DNA of 64,000 nucleotides from Amorphus sp040750475 (GTDB lineage: Bacteria; Pseudomonadota; Alphaproteobacteria; Rhizobiales; Amorphaceae), in NCBI RefSeq assembly GCF_040750475.1, contig NZ_JABJVY010000012.1, positions 62,001 to 126,000 of the forward strand, read 5' to 3'. A model generated the notes under the pieces. It made no database searches. It saw nothing but the letters and a program-made list of their open reading frames with translations, and was not told where the DNA came from. This document shows positions 34,616 through 43,134 of this stretch, piece after piece (position 1 is the stretch's first letter; each line of letters starts with the position of its first letter). The position numbers and the translations under genes are program-made.

Positions 34616-37600
34616 TCCGCCGCCTCGTCCAGAAGGGCGGCGGAGTTCAGTCGGCTCTGCCAAAGCCCGCGTCGCCTGAGATCCGTCAGCCGATCTCGGA
34701 TGGCCCGCTCGGCGGGGGCGTTCGCCGATCTCAGACGCGCGTTCACGTCCTCGTCCAGGAGATAGGCCTGCAGGATCGCGTCGAAGGCGGTGTCCGGCAC
34801 TGCTTCGGTGGTGGCGGCGAAGACGTAAAGTGCCTCCACGCCCTGGGCGAGTTCCGCGCCGCCGCGCCAGCCATGGGAAAGCTGGGCGTCGATCCAGCGG
34901 GGATTGGTGAGTCGGCCGCGGACGATGCGGGCGAGATCTTCCTTCAGCGTGCGCGAGACCGGGCGCTCGGGCTTGGAGGTGTCGAGGCTGTAGAGGCTCG
35001 GGTCGGCGCCGAGCCGCTTGGCCGCCGCAACGAAGCCGCCGAAAGAATCGGCAATCGAATCGCCGTCGAGAAGATCGCGCTCGCCCACGTCGGTGGTATG
35101 CACGAAGGCGTCGGCGGCCTCGATGCGCGCGGCAAAGCCGCCATGAGCCTGGCCATCTCCGCCCCTGCCACCGAAGGCGAGACCGGTCTCCGCGAGATAG
35201 ACCGCGCCGAGATCCTCCGTCACCTCCCAGCCACCGCCCAGCGCCTGACCGGCGACGCCGGCGCCGTAGCGCCCCCAGGCGGCACCGAAAATGCGGGCCA
35301 TGTCGTCGCCGTCGCGCTTGGCTTCGGCGAGCGCGTTCCAGGCGTCGTCCTCGTCCAGGTCCGCGATCGCCTGCACCGCCTGGTCGATCAGCGCGATCTG
35401 GTCGGGGAAAGTATCGCGGAAGGCGCCCGAAATGCGGATGGTCACATCGATGCGCGGCCGATCGAGCTTGGCAAGCGGCAGGATCTCGAAGCCGGAGACC
35501 CGGGTCGAGGCATCGTCCCAGCGCGGCCGCGCGCCCATCAGCGCCAGGATGTGCGCGATGTCCTCGCCGCCGGTGCGCAATGTTGGGGAGGCCCAGAGAT
35601 CCATTACGATGCGGCGCGGCCAATCGCCATGCTCCTGCAGATGGCGGCGCACCACCTCTTGCGCGGCCTTGTCGCCGAGGATCGAGGCCGCACGGGTCGG
35701 GATCGCGCGTGGGTCGACGGTGGCAAGGTTGCGGCCTGTCGGGATTACGTCGGCGCGGCCGCGCGAGGGCGAACCGGCTGGACCGGGTACGGCGAAGCGT
35801 CCATCGAGCGCGGCCAGCAGTCCCTCGCGTTCGCCGGCGCTGCAGCTTTCGTAACCTTCCGGCGCGGCGGCGAAGACGTGGAGCCCGTCGCGCACGGTGA
35901 TCTCGCCGAGATCGCAGAGATGGGCGTCAAGCCGCGTCAGAGCGTCCGCCATCTCCATGTTGCGGGTGACGCCGCATTCGCCGGCAAGACCGGAAAGTTC
36001 GGCCCGCTCCAGAATGTCGGCGGCGACGAGATCCGCCCGTCGCGGATCGAGCACCTGAGCCTCGGAGAATTCCTCCACCAACTCGCGCAGTGCGGCCGCC
36101 TCGCCATGAAGCCCGGCTTCGCCGGTCAGCGGGGTGAGATGGCCGACGGTGACGGCGCCGAGCCGGCGCTTGGCGGGAGCAGCCTCGCCAGGGTCGTCGC
36201 AGATGAAGGGATAGATCACCGGCAGATCACCGACGATCACCCGCGGCCAGCAAGCGGGGGAGAGCGCCACCGCCTTGCCTGGCAGCCACTCCCCGGTGCC
36301 ATGGGTGCCGAGATGGATCATGGCGTCGACGCCGGAGCGCAGCGCCAAATAGAAGGCGAGATAGGCGTGGGTCGGGATCTCGTCCGGGTCGTGATAAATC
36401 GCCTTGCGGTCCGTGCCCCGACTGCGGTCGGGTTGCAGGGCCACCAGCGCGTTGCCGGCTTCCACGGAGGGGAAGCGGAAGACGCCGTCTGTGCAGGCCG
36501 GGTCGGTCGCCGGATCGCCCCAGCGGGCGGAGAGCGCATCGCGGAGGCTGGCGGGCAGCGTGTCGAGCCAGGCGCGATAGGCATCGAGGGGAATGGTGAG
36601 CCTTGCGCCTTCAGGTTGGTTTCTCGGCTCGGAAGTCAGACGGGCCATCAGCTCCTGGCCGTCGAACCCACGCGCCGTCACGTAGCCGGCCTCGGCCAGA
36701 TCGTCGAGAATCCGGCAGGTGGAGGCGGGGGTATCGAGACCGACGGCGAAACCGGCCCGTCCAGCGCGGGCGGGATAGTCGGAGAGTACGATCGCGATCC
36801 GCCGATCGCTCCTGGGTGTCCGCCGCAGCCGGACCCAGCCCGCCGCCTGGTTGGCGAGTGCGGCGATGCCGTCGTTATAGGGCACTGGAATGCGCCGCGC
36901 GAAGGCGAGCGTGGGGTCCTCCTCCGTCTCTTCGCGGAAGGAGATCGGAAAGCCGGAGATGCGTCCGTCGAATTCCGGCAGCGCCACCTGCATGGCGAGG
37001 TCGGCGGCCGCCAGTCCCCGGTCGGAGGCCTCCCAGGCTTCCTGTCGGCTTCCCGAGGGAGTGGCCTGCAGAATTGGACAGTCGGCCCGGTCCAGCACGA
37101 AGTCGCCGTCCTGGCGGGCGGAAAAGGCGGTGGTGGAGACGATGACGTCCGGCTTTGCGCGGGCCAGAAGCGTACCGAGCGGGCCGGTCGCCCGGTCGTC
37201 CTTCAGGCTGGTCACGCCGAGCACGAGGGGCGCGAGGCCGCGTGCGTCCAAAGCCGTGATCATGGTGGCAAGCGGTGCCGTCTCGCCGGCCAGGATAGCC
37301 GAGCGATATGCAATCACCAGGGCGAGGGGTTGCCGACGCTCCTGGTCTTGCTGAGTTTCGGATTGGGGGGCGGCATTTCCCTTTTCTCCGCTCATTCCCC
37401 CGAAAGCGGGAATCCATGGCGCAGACGCCTCAAGATCCGGGATTTCCCCATGGACTCCCGCTTTCGCGAGAGTGAGCAGAGGATGGGGCAGGGCCAGCGG
37501 ATCGAAAATCCCCTGCACTGGGTCCCAGGCGAAGAAGGGCGGGACATCCTCCGGAGCGGTCGCCGCGACATCCCAACCGATTTCTCGGGCAAGAAAGCCC

Positions 37601-38061
37601 AACAGCCCGCGCATGTTGCTGGTGCCGCCGGCGTCGAAATAGGCGGTGATCCGCTGCCGGGTCTCCTCGCTCACCGTGCAATGATCGTCGAGGCGCGGGT
37701 CGGCGCGTCCGTCGCCGGGAATCACGGCAAGCGAAATGCCGTGCGCACGGCAGGCGGCCGCCGTGGCTTCCACGCCGTAGCGCCAATAGTCCAGCCCGCC
37801 CAGGCAACGCACCAGCACGATGCGCGCCTTGGACAGCGTCTTGTCGATGTAGAAATCGACCGACAGCGGATGCCGCAGCCGCCTCAGGCTCGCCAGACGG
37901 AGCGTCGGCAGCGCAGCGTGATCCGCCTCGTAAGCCGTCGCGATCGCGGCTAGGTCGGATTCGGCGAACGACAGCACCACGATCTCTCCCGGCGGCTGGC
38001 CGAGATCGACGGCGGTGTCGCCGTCGTCCAGGCTGACGCTCGTGACCGGGAGGAGATGCAT
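34612..38061 (-). CDS. cobN: Cobaltochelatase subunit CobN
   Basis: Large subunit of the ATP-dependent cobaltochelatase (CobNST), which inserts cobalt into hydrogenobyrinic acid a,c-diamide. It has 1149 residues, somewhat shorter than the 1200-1300 I expect. Core motifs include IHLGTHGTGEWLPGKAVAL, VIAYRSAILAGETAPLATMI and VMDLWASPTLRTGGEDIAH. The ATG at 38061 (MHLLPVTSVSLDDG) follows 20 bp after cobW. Residues about 196-224 (KAGVHGEIPDLEAS...WIPAFGGMSGE) are not CobN sequence but the translation of an inserted palindromic repeat in a linker before the core. CobS and CobT are not in the window. Confidence 0.95.
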   Translation of the reverse strand: MHLLPVTSVSLDDGDTAVDLGQPPGEIVVLSFAESDLAAIATAYEADHAALPTLRLASLRRLRHPLSVDFYIDKTLSKARIVLVRCLGGLDYWRYGVEATAAACRAHGISLAVIPGDGRADPRLDDHCTVSEETRQRITAYFDAGGTSNMRGLLGFLAREIGWDVAATAPEDVPPFFAWDPVQGIFDPLALPHPLLTLAKAGVHGEIPDLEASAPWIPAFGGMSGEKGNAAPQSETQQDQERRQPLALVIAYRSAILAGETAPLATMITALDARGLAPLVLGVTSLKDDRATGPLGTLLARAKPDVIVSTTAFSARQDGDFVLDRADCPILQATPSGSRQEAWEASDRGLAAADLAMQVALPEFDGRISGFPISFREETEEDPTLAFARRIPVPYNDGIAALANQAAGWVRLRRTPRSDRRIAIVLSDYPARAGRAGFAVGLDTPASTCRILDDLAEAGYVTARGFDGQELMARLTSEPRNQPEGARLTIPLDAYRAWLDTLPASLRDALSARWGDPATDPACTDGVFRFPSVEAGNALVALQPDRSRGTDRKAIYHDPDEIPTHAYLAFYLALRSGVDAMIHLGTHGTGEWLPGKAVALSPACWPRVIVGDLPVIYPFICDDPGEAAPAKRRLGAVTVGHLTPLTGEAGLHGEAAALRELVEEFSEAQVLDPRRADLVAADILERAELSGLAGECGVTRNMEMADALTRLDAHLCDLGEITVRDGLHVFAAAPEGYESCSAGEREGLLAALDGRFAVPGPAGSPSRGRADVIPTGRNLATVDPRAIPTRAASILGDKAAQEVVRRHLQEHGDWPRRIVMDLWASPTLRTGGEDIAHILALMGARPRWDDASTRVSGFEILPLAKLDRPRIDVTIRISGAFRDTFPDQIALIDQAVQAIADLDEDDAWNALAEAKRDGDDMARIFGAAWGRYGAGVAGQALGGGWEVTEDLGAVYLAETGLAFGGRGGDGQAHGGFAARIEAADAFVHTTDVGERDLLDGDSIADSFGGFVAAAKRLGADPSLYSLDTSKPERPVSRTLKEDLARIVRGRLTNPRWIDAQLSHGWRGGAELAQGVEALYVFAATTEAVPDTAFDAILQAYLLDEDVNARLRSANAPAERAIRDRLTDLRRRGLWQSRLNSAALLDEAAE
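37391..37476. repeat. Palindromic repeat inserted in frame inside cobN
   Basis: Arms 37391-37419 and 37448-37476 are inverted copies matching at 25 of 29 positions. They share CGAAAGCGGGA and TCCATGG and flank a 28-bp centre. The unit is the familiar 'ATTCCCGCTTTCGCGGGAAT' class of dispersed bacterial palindrome, whose translations give tell-tale strings such as WIPAFAGM; here WIPAFGGM is read in the cobN frame. The length keeps the cobN frame open. Confidence 0.8.
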
Positions 38062-38081
38062 ATCGATCCGCGCCCTGCCGC

Positions 38082-39134
38082 CTACGCGCTCAGCGCGGCG
38101 TCGGCCGCAAGCGCGCGCTTGACGCTGTTTAGATCGAAGCCTTTCAGGCCAATCACGACCAGATGGCCCTCGCGCACCTCGCCCGGTTTCCACGGCCGGT
38201 CGAAATGATGTGCCACGCGGCGGCCCACGCCCTGGATGACGAGGCGCATCGGCTTGCCGTCCACCGGCACGAAGCCCTTGATCCGCAGCACGCCGTCGGC
38301 TTCGGCCGCTTGCGCCACCTGGGCAATCAGGGCTTCCGGGCTTTCAACCGATGCGACGGAGACGGCCACCGTCTCGAAGTCGTCGTGGTCGTGGTCCTCT
38401 TCGCCGTCGTGATGGGTGCGGCGGGCGTCGAGATCGTCTTCAACGGCGGCGCCGAGGCCGAGCAGGAGCGTCGGATCGACCTTGCCGTGGGCCGTTTCCA
38501 CGATCTTTACCGCGCGCGGCAGGTGATCCTCGATCTCGGTTCGGGCCTTGGCCTTCTGGGCGTCGTCCATCAGGTCGGCCTTGTTCATCAAGATCATGTC
38601 GGCGCACAAGATCTGATCCTCGAACACCTCCTCCAGCGGGTTGTCGTGATCGACCGACTGGTCGCGCTCGCGCTGGGCGGCAAGCGCTTCTTCGTCATCG
38701 ACGAACATACCGTCGGCGACGGCCGGACCTTCCACCACCGCGATCACGCCGTCGACGGTGACGCGCGACTTGATCTGCGGCCAGTTGAAGGCCGTCACCA
38801 GTGGCTTCGGCAGCGCCAGACCGGAGGTTTCGATCAGGATGTGGTCCGGCGGCGTCTCCCAGGAGAGGATCGTGTCCAGCGCGGGTAGGAAGTCGTCGGC
38901 CACGGTGCAGCAGATGCAGCCATTCGGCAGCTCCACCACCTGGCCGTCGCCGCAGCCTTCGATGCCGCAGCCTTCCAGGAACGAGCCGTCGAAGCCGACA
39001 TCGCCGAACTCGTTGACGAGGATCGCGATGCGCGCGCCGTCGGCATGCTCCAGTACGTGGCGAACGAGGGTCGTCTTGCCGGCCCCAAGGAAGCCGGTGA
39101 CGATGGTGCAGGGGATCTTGGCAAAGCCGGTCAT
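38082..39134 (-). CDS. cobW: CobW-type GTPase, metal chaperone
   Basis: COG0523 GTPase of 350 residues, probably delivering or guarding cobalt for CobNST. Walker A GFLGAGKTT lies at about 14-22. The metal-binding CxCC is C73-I-C75-C76 in LPNGCICCTVAD, the guanine-specificity motif is MNKADLMD, and a His/Asp-rich stretch (HHDGEEDHDHDDFE) precedes the C-terminal CobW domain. The ATG overlaps the stop of the DUF1636 gene. It is second in the riboswitch-controlled leftward operon. Confidence 0.93.
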   Translation of the reverse strand: MTGFAKIPCTIVTGFLGAGKTTLVRHVLEHADGARIAILVNEFGDVGFDGSFLEGCGIEGCGDGQVVELPNGCICCTVADDFLPALDTILSWETPPDHILIETSGLALPKPLVTAFNWPQIKSRVTVDGVIAVVEGPAVADGMFVDDEEALAAQRERDQSVDHDNPLEEVFEDQILCADMILMNKADLMDDAQKAKARTEIEDHLPRAVKIVETAHGKVDPTLLLGLGAAVEDDLDARRTHHDGEEDHDHDDFETVAVSVASVESPEALIAQVAQAAEADGVLRIKGFVPVDGKPMRLVIQGVGRRVAHHFDRPWKPGEVREGHLVVIGLKGFDLNSVKRALAADAALSA

Positions 39135-39544
39135 CTCTGGCTCCCGGAGCTGAATGGGGGAATGCGGGCGACGACGCCCTTTTTGAATTCGGTGGGACGC
39201 TGGCGCCAGGGCACGATGCCGTCCGCCGTGTCGGCGTAGAGGCCGACTCCGGCGAGGATGGTGTCGGCAGAGACGTCTGCGTCAAGATCGCCGTAGACAT
39301 AGGTCCAGCGATCGGGACCGGAGACCGCGATGGTACATGGCCGCTTGCAGACCGAAAGGCAGGTCACCGCTTCAAGGGCGATCCGGCAGGATAGCTGCGC
39401 GTCCTCGGCCAGCCGTTCGGCGAGCGCCTGGTGCAGGCGCGCACCCGGCCGTTCCGGATCGTCCGCCGATACACCGGCCTCGCGGCAGGTGGTGCAGACC
39501 ATCAGACGAATCGGCGCTTCGGTGTCTGGGGTCGGTGCCGTCAT
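39131..39544 (-). CDS. DUF1636 protein, thioredoxin-like ferredoxin fold
   Basis: 137-residue DUF1636 protein. Cysteines occur as VCTTCRE near the N-terminus and CLSVCKRPCTIAV mid-protein, a layout like thioredoxin-fold 2Fe-2S ferredoxins. The function is unknown; the family recurs beside cobW/cobN, so a redox or metal-handling role in cobalt insertion is likely. The ATG at 39544 is the first start that excludes the riboswitch leader. It is the first gene after the cobalamin riboswitch and is coupled to cobW by ATGA. Confidence 0.85.
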   Translation of the reverse strand: MTAPTPDTEAPIRLMVCTTCREAGVSADDPERPGARLHQALAERLAEDAQLSCRIALEAVTCLSVCKRPCTIAVSGPDRWTYVYGDLDADVSADTILAGVGLYADTADGIVPWRQRPTEFKKGVVARIPPFSSGSQR

Positions 39545-39584
39545 CAAGTGCCACCGGCCAGGGATTTCGGAAACGTCATCATCA

Positions 39585-39632
39585 CTCCGTCCTTCGCAGC
39601 CCGGAGTCCGGGCGACACTTCTACGGACGGAG
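39585..39632 (-). promoter_or_regulatory. Possible expression platform of the upstream cobalamin riboswitch
   Basis: CTCCGTCC (39585-39592) pairs with GGACGGAG (39625-39632), with an inner hairpin CCCGGAGTCCGGG (39600-39612). The structure lies between the B12 box and the DUF1636 start, 41 bp upstream of the ATG. No U-run follows, so control would be translational or Rho-linked rather than intrinsic termination. This is a fold read by eye. Confidence 0.35.
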
Positions 39633-39696
39633 CGGAGCGAGGGCCCCGGCACTGCGCGATCGCGTACACCCCGACGGATCGGCCCATAGAAGCGAA

Positions 39697-39890
39697 CGGC
39701 GACGGCAGGTCTCCTGGCTTGCGGGCCATCGCGCTTCCACCAGCCTTCCCGGAGGTCCATCTCCAGTGGCGTGTCGGGTGGAAGTGAGCCCGCCTACAGT
39801 TGCGGGGGCAGCCACGGTTTTGGACCGGAAAGTCCGCACCGCGTTCCCTTTTCACCCCGTTGCCGGGGCACCGTCGCAGACCGTGATGGT
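39697..39890 (-). ncRNA. Cobalamin riboswitch (leader of DUF1636-cobW-cobN operon)
   Basis: On the minus strand the B12 box GCAAGCCAGGAGACCTGCCG spans 39722-39703. Upstream of it are the core segments GGTGAAAAGGGAACGCGGTG, GTGGCTGCCCCCGCAACTGTA and CACGCCACTGG-type elements, in the order of the AdoCbl riboswitch class. It precedes the DUF1636 start by about 160 nt and should repress the operon when cobalamin is plentiful. Short open frames through this stretch were discarded. Confidence 0.92.
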
Positions 39891-39998
39891 TATCGCCGGG
39901 GCCGGCCGGATGCAAGGTCGCTCAGCGAAAGGGGCCTTTCCGCAGGTGCTCCCCCGCTCTAGGCTCGCGCCGATTTCGTGGAAGGAGGACCAAACGCC

Positions 39999-40607
39999 GT
40001 GACCGAGACCGACGCCGCCGAGCGTCATCGCCAGAAGATGCAGAAGCGCAAGGAAGTGCAGGACCGAGAGGTCGCCTCCAAGACCATCGAAAAGGGACTG
40101 CTGATCGTGAACACCGGCCCGGGCAAGGGCAAGTCGACGGCGGCCATGGGGCTGATTCTGCGCGCGCTCGGTCATGACTGGAAGGTGGGCGTGGTCCAGT
40201 TCATCAAGGGGGGCTGGGAAACCGGGGAGAAGGCTGCATTCGCCCGATTCGGCGATCAGATCGCCTGGCACACCATGGGTGAGGGCTTCACCTGGGAGAC
40301 CCAGGACCGCGAGCGCGATGTGGCGGCCGCGAAGGCAGCCTGGGCGCAGGCGGAAGCGCTGATGGAGGATCCGGAGATCCGGCTTTTGGTGCTGGACGAA
40401 CTCAACATCGCGCTGCGCTACGATTATCTGCCGCTGGACCAGGTGGTGGCGCGTCTCGCCGACCGCCGGCCGGACCTGCACGTCGTGGTGACTGGGCGCA
40501 ACGCCAAGCCGGAGCTGATCGAGGTCGCCGACTTGGTGACTGAGATGACGCTCGTTAAGCATCATTTCGCCGCCGGCGTGAAGGCGCAGGAAGGCATCGA
40601 GTTCTGA
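39999..40607 (+). CDS. cobO: Corrinoid adenosyltransferase (CobO)
   Basis: ATP:cob(I)alamin adenosyltransferase of the CobA/CobO (BtuR) type, 202 residues. Walker A GPGKGKST is at about 40-47, followed by GVVQFIKGGWETGE and VLDELNIALRYDYLPLDQV. The GTG at 39999 is favoured by AGGAGGA nine bases upstream; an earlier GTG at 39978 has no comparable site. It is divergent from the riboswitch leader and followed by cobQ after 79 bp. Confidence 0.94.
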   Translation: MTETDAAERHRQKMQKRKEVQDREVASKTIEKGLLIVNTGPGKGKSTAAMGLILRALGHDWKVGVVQFIKGGWETGEKAAFARFGDQIAWHTMGEGFTWETQDRERDVAAAKAAWAQAEALMEDPEIRLLVLDELNIALRYDYLPLDQVVARLADRRPDLHVVVTGRNAKPELIEVADLVTEMTLVKHHFAAGVKAQEGIEF

Positions 40608-40686
40608 TGGGTCGCGCGCTGAGCTGGATCAAGTTTGTCTCCGCTCACGCCAGTTCGCTTCGCTCACGGCTGCGCGGATGCCGCCC

Positions 40687-42147
40687 ATGACCCGCGCCTT
40701 CATGGTCCAGGGGACCGGCTCGAATGTCGGCAAATCGCTACTGGTGGCCGGCTTCTGCCGGCTCTTTGCGCGCCGGGGGCTGAGGGTCCGGCCGTTCAAA
40801 CCCCAAAACATGTCCAACAACGCGGCCGTGACCGAAGATGGCGGCGAGATTGGTCGTGCCCAGGCACTCCAAGCCCGCGCCGCCGGTGTGCCGCTGTCGG
40901 TTCACATGAACCCGGTGCTGTTGAAGCCTCAAAGCGAGATCGGGGCTCAGGTGGTGGTGCAGGGCAAGGTGGTGGGCACCGCGCGGGCGCGGGAATTCCA
41001 GGATTGGAAACCGCGCCTGATGGCGGCGGTCAAAGAGAGCTTCGATCGGCTTGGCGGCGAGGCCGATCTCGTCATCGTGGAAGGCGCCGGCTCCGCCTCC
41101 GAAGTGAATTTGCGCAAGGGCGACATCGCCAACATGGGATTTGCCCGGGCAACCGGCACCCCGGTGGTGTTGGTCGGCGATATCGATCGGGGCGGGGTGA
41201 TTGCGAGCCTGGTCGGCACCAAGACGGTGCTCGACCCGGACGACGCGGCGATGATCCGTGGTTTCCTGGTCAACCGCTTTCGGGGCGATCCGGGGCTGTT
41301 CGCCGACGGCATGGCCTTCGTTGCCGAACGCACCGGCTGGCCGGCGCTGGGACTGATTCCGCATTTCGAGGAGGCGCGGCGGTTGCCGGCGGAGGACATT
41401 CTGGGGCTCGCCGGGTCGGACGCTCGTGCAGGCGCGGTTGTGATCGCCGTCCCGGTCACGCCGCGAATCTCCAATTTCGACGATCTCGATCCCCTGCGCG
41501 AAGAGCCGGGGGTAGAGGTTCGCCTGATCCATCCCGGCACGCCGATCCCCGCCGAGGCGACGCTGGTGCTGTTGCCGGGCTCCAAGGCCACCATTGACGA
41601 CCTCGAATTTCTGCGCCGCGAAGGCTGGGATATCGATATCGCCGCCCACGTCCGCCGTGGCGGGCGGGTGATGGGCCTGTGTGGCGGCTATCAGATGCTG
41701 GGGCGCGTTATCGACGATCCCGAAGGGCTGGAAGGCTCGCCCCGCCGGGTCGAAGGGCTCGGCCTTCTGGACGTGGAAACCCGGATGGGTGGCGACAAGC
41801 GGCTGGTCGCGGCGAGCGGGCGGCTGGCAGGTTCCGAGGTTCCGGTCGTCGGCTACGAGATGCATCTAGGCGTGAGCCAGGGCCCGGACACGGCCCGGCC
41901 GTTCGCGACGCTTGCGGGTGGGGCGACGGACGGCGCCGTCTCCCGCGATGGCCGCGTGGTGGGCACCTATCTCCATGGGCTGTTTTCGGGGGCGGAGATG
42001 CGCCGCCAGCTGCTGGAGACGATCGCGGCGCGAACCAGCGATCTCGACTACGAGCAAATGGTCGACGACGTCCTCGACCGACTGGCCGAGCATCTGGAGG
42101 CCCACGTGGACGCCGATCGGCTGTTGGAGATCAGCTCAGGACAGTGA
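40687..42147 (+). CDS. cobQ: Cobyric acid synthase (CobQ)
   Basis: Glutamine-dependent amidase adding four amides to adenosylcobyrinic acid a,c-diamide, 486 residues. It opens with MTRAFMVQGTGSNVGKSLLV (ATP-binding loop), continues with RPFKPQNMSNNAAVTEDGGE, and has the amidotransferase Cys in GLCGGYQMLGR and His in GTYLHGLF. The ATG at 40687 matches family starts; an in-frame ATG at 40678 cannot be excluded. Its last 17 bp overlap the convergent cobD gene. Confidence 0.95.
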   Translation: MTRAFMVQGTGSNVGKSLLVAGFCRLFARRGLRVRPFKPQNMSNNAAVTEDGGEIGRAQALQARAAGVPLSVHMNPVLLKPQSEIGAQVVVQGKVVGTARAREFQDWKPRLMAAVKESFDRLGGEADLVIVEGAGSASEVNLRKGDIANMGFARATGTPVVLVGDIDRGGVIASLVGTKTVLDPDDAAMIRGFLVNRFRGDPGLFADGMAFVAERTGWPALGLIPHFEEARRLPAEDILGLAGSDARAGAVVIAVPVTPRISNFDDLDPLREEPGVEVRLIHPGTPIPAEATLVLLPGSKATIDDLEFLRREGWDIDIAAHVRRGGRVMGLCGGYQMLGRVIDDPEGLEGSPRRVEGLGLLDVETRMGGDKRLVAASGRLAGSEVPVVGYEMHLGVSQGPDTARPFATLAGGATDGAVSRDGRVVGTYLHGLFSGAEMRRQLLETIAARTSDLDYEQMVDDVLDRLAEHLEAHVDADRLLEISSGQ

Positions 42148-43114
42148 GCGCGAGGGCGAGGGCGCCGGCGGCGAGCGCCCACAAAAGGCCACACGCTGTC
42201 CGGTAGAGCCGGAGCGCGCGGCGGATGTCGGCCGCTGTGGCCTCGGCGCGGCCGTTGCCCATATAGGCGTCCTCCACCAGCGTTGCGCCATAGGTGCGCG
42301 GGCCGGCCAGCCGCAGGCCCAGCGCGCCGGCGACTGCCGCTTCCGGCCAGCCGGCGTTGGGTGAGCGGTGGTGACGGGCGTCCCGGCGCACGGCCTGCCA
42401 GGCGTCCCGTGCTGATTCCCCGGAAAGTGTGGCGGCGCCGGCGATCAGCAGCGCCGTCAGGCGCGAGGCCGGCAGGTTGACGAGATCGTCCAACCGGGCG
42501 GCCGCCCATCCGAACGCTGCGTGGCGCGGCGTACGGTGGCCGATCATCGAATCGGCGGTGTTGATCGCCTTGTAGGCCGCCGCCCCCGGCAGGCCGGCGA
42601 CGCCGGCCCAGAAGGCGGGCGCGACGACGCCGTCGGAGAAATTTTCAGCAAGGCTTTCGATCGCCGCCCGACAGACGGCGGCCTCGTCCAGCGTGTTCGG
42701 ATTGCGTCCGACGATCATGGCGACGGCGCGCCGGCCACCGGCGAGCCCCTCCGTTTCAAGGCCGGTGGCGACCGCCGCGACATGGGTGAACAGGCTGCGC
42801 TGAGCGATCAGAGTGGAGGTCAGCACGCCGGTCACAACCAGCCCGATAGTGCCGAGAAAGCCGAGCGCCCAGTTGAGCGCGGCTGTCACCGCCAGCGTTG
42901 CGGCAAGGAGCAGCGCGAGCGCGACAATCCCAAAGGCTTGACGGCGCGTATCCCGGTCGCTCTCGCGGTTGAGGCGACGGTCGAGCGCATCGATCAGTGC
43001 GCCCATCCAGGTGACCGGATGGCCGATCCTGGCGTAGAGAGGGGCCGGATAGCCGGCCAGCGCCTCGACCACGAGCGCACAGACGAGAACGGCCAATGAC
43101 CCGGACAACAACAA
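42131..43114 (-). CDS. cobD: Adenosylcobinamide-phosphate synthase (CobD/CbiB)
   Basis: Membrane protein that attaches the aminopropanol arm to cobyric acid, 327 residues with several hydrophobic segments. Diagnostic sequence: GHPVTWMGALIDALDRRLN, VGRNPNTLDEAAVCRAAIESLAEN, DSMIGHRTPRHAAFGWAAARLDD and NAGWPEAAVAGALGLRLAGP. The start is inferred as the TTG at 43114, with GGGAGGG eight bases upstream; a longer ATG frame would run over the divergent cobC start. It is convergent with cobQ. Confidence 0.92.
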   Translation of the reverse strand: MLLSGSLAVLVCALVVEALAGYPAPLYARIGHPVTWMGALIDALDRRLNRESDRDTRRQAFGIVALALLLAATLAVTAALNWALGFLGTIGLVVTGVLTSTLIAQRSLFTHVAAVATGLETEGLAGGRRAVAMIVGRNPNTLDEAAVCRAAIESLAENFSDGVVAPAFWAGVAGLPGAAAYKAINTADSMIGHRTPRHAAFGWAAARLDDLVNLPASRLTALLIAGAATLSGESARDAWQAVRRDARHHRSPNAGWPEAAVAGALGLRLAGPRTYGATLVEDAYMGNGRAEATAADIRRALRLYRTACGLLWALAAGALALALTVLS

Positions 43115-43134
43115 GCGGACGGCCCTCCCGCACC

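Noticed and set aside
34468..37953. 1161-codon open frame on the plus strand opposite cobN
   Set aside because: It mirrors cobN in a high-GC sequence, has no recognisable domain and would conflict with a gene whose motifs are complete.
39337..40002. Short frames on both strands through 39337-40002
   Set aside because: They run through the cobalamin riboswitch and leader; the RNA motif explains the sequence and none resembles a protein family.
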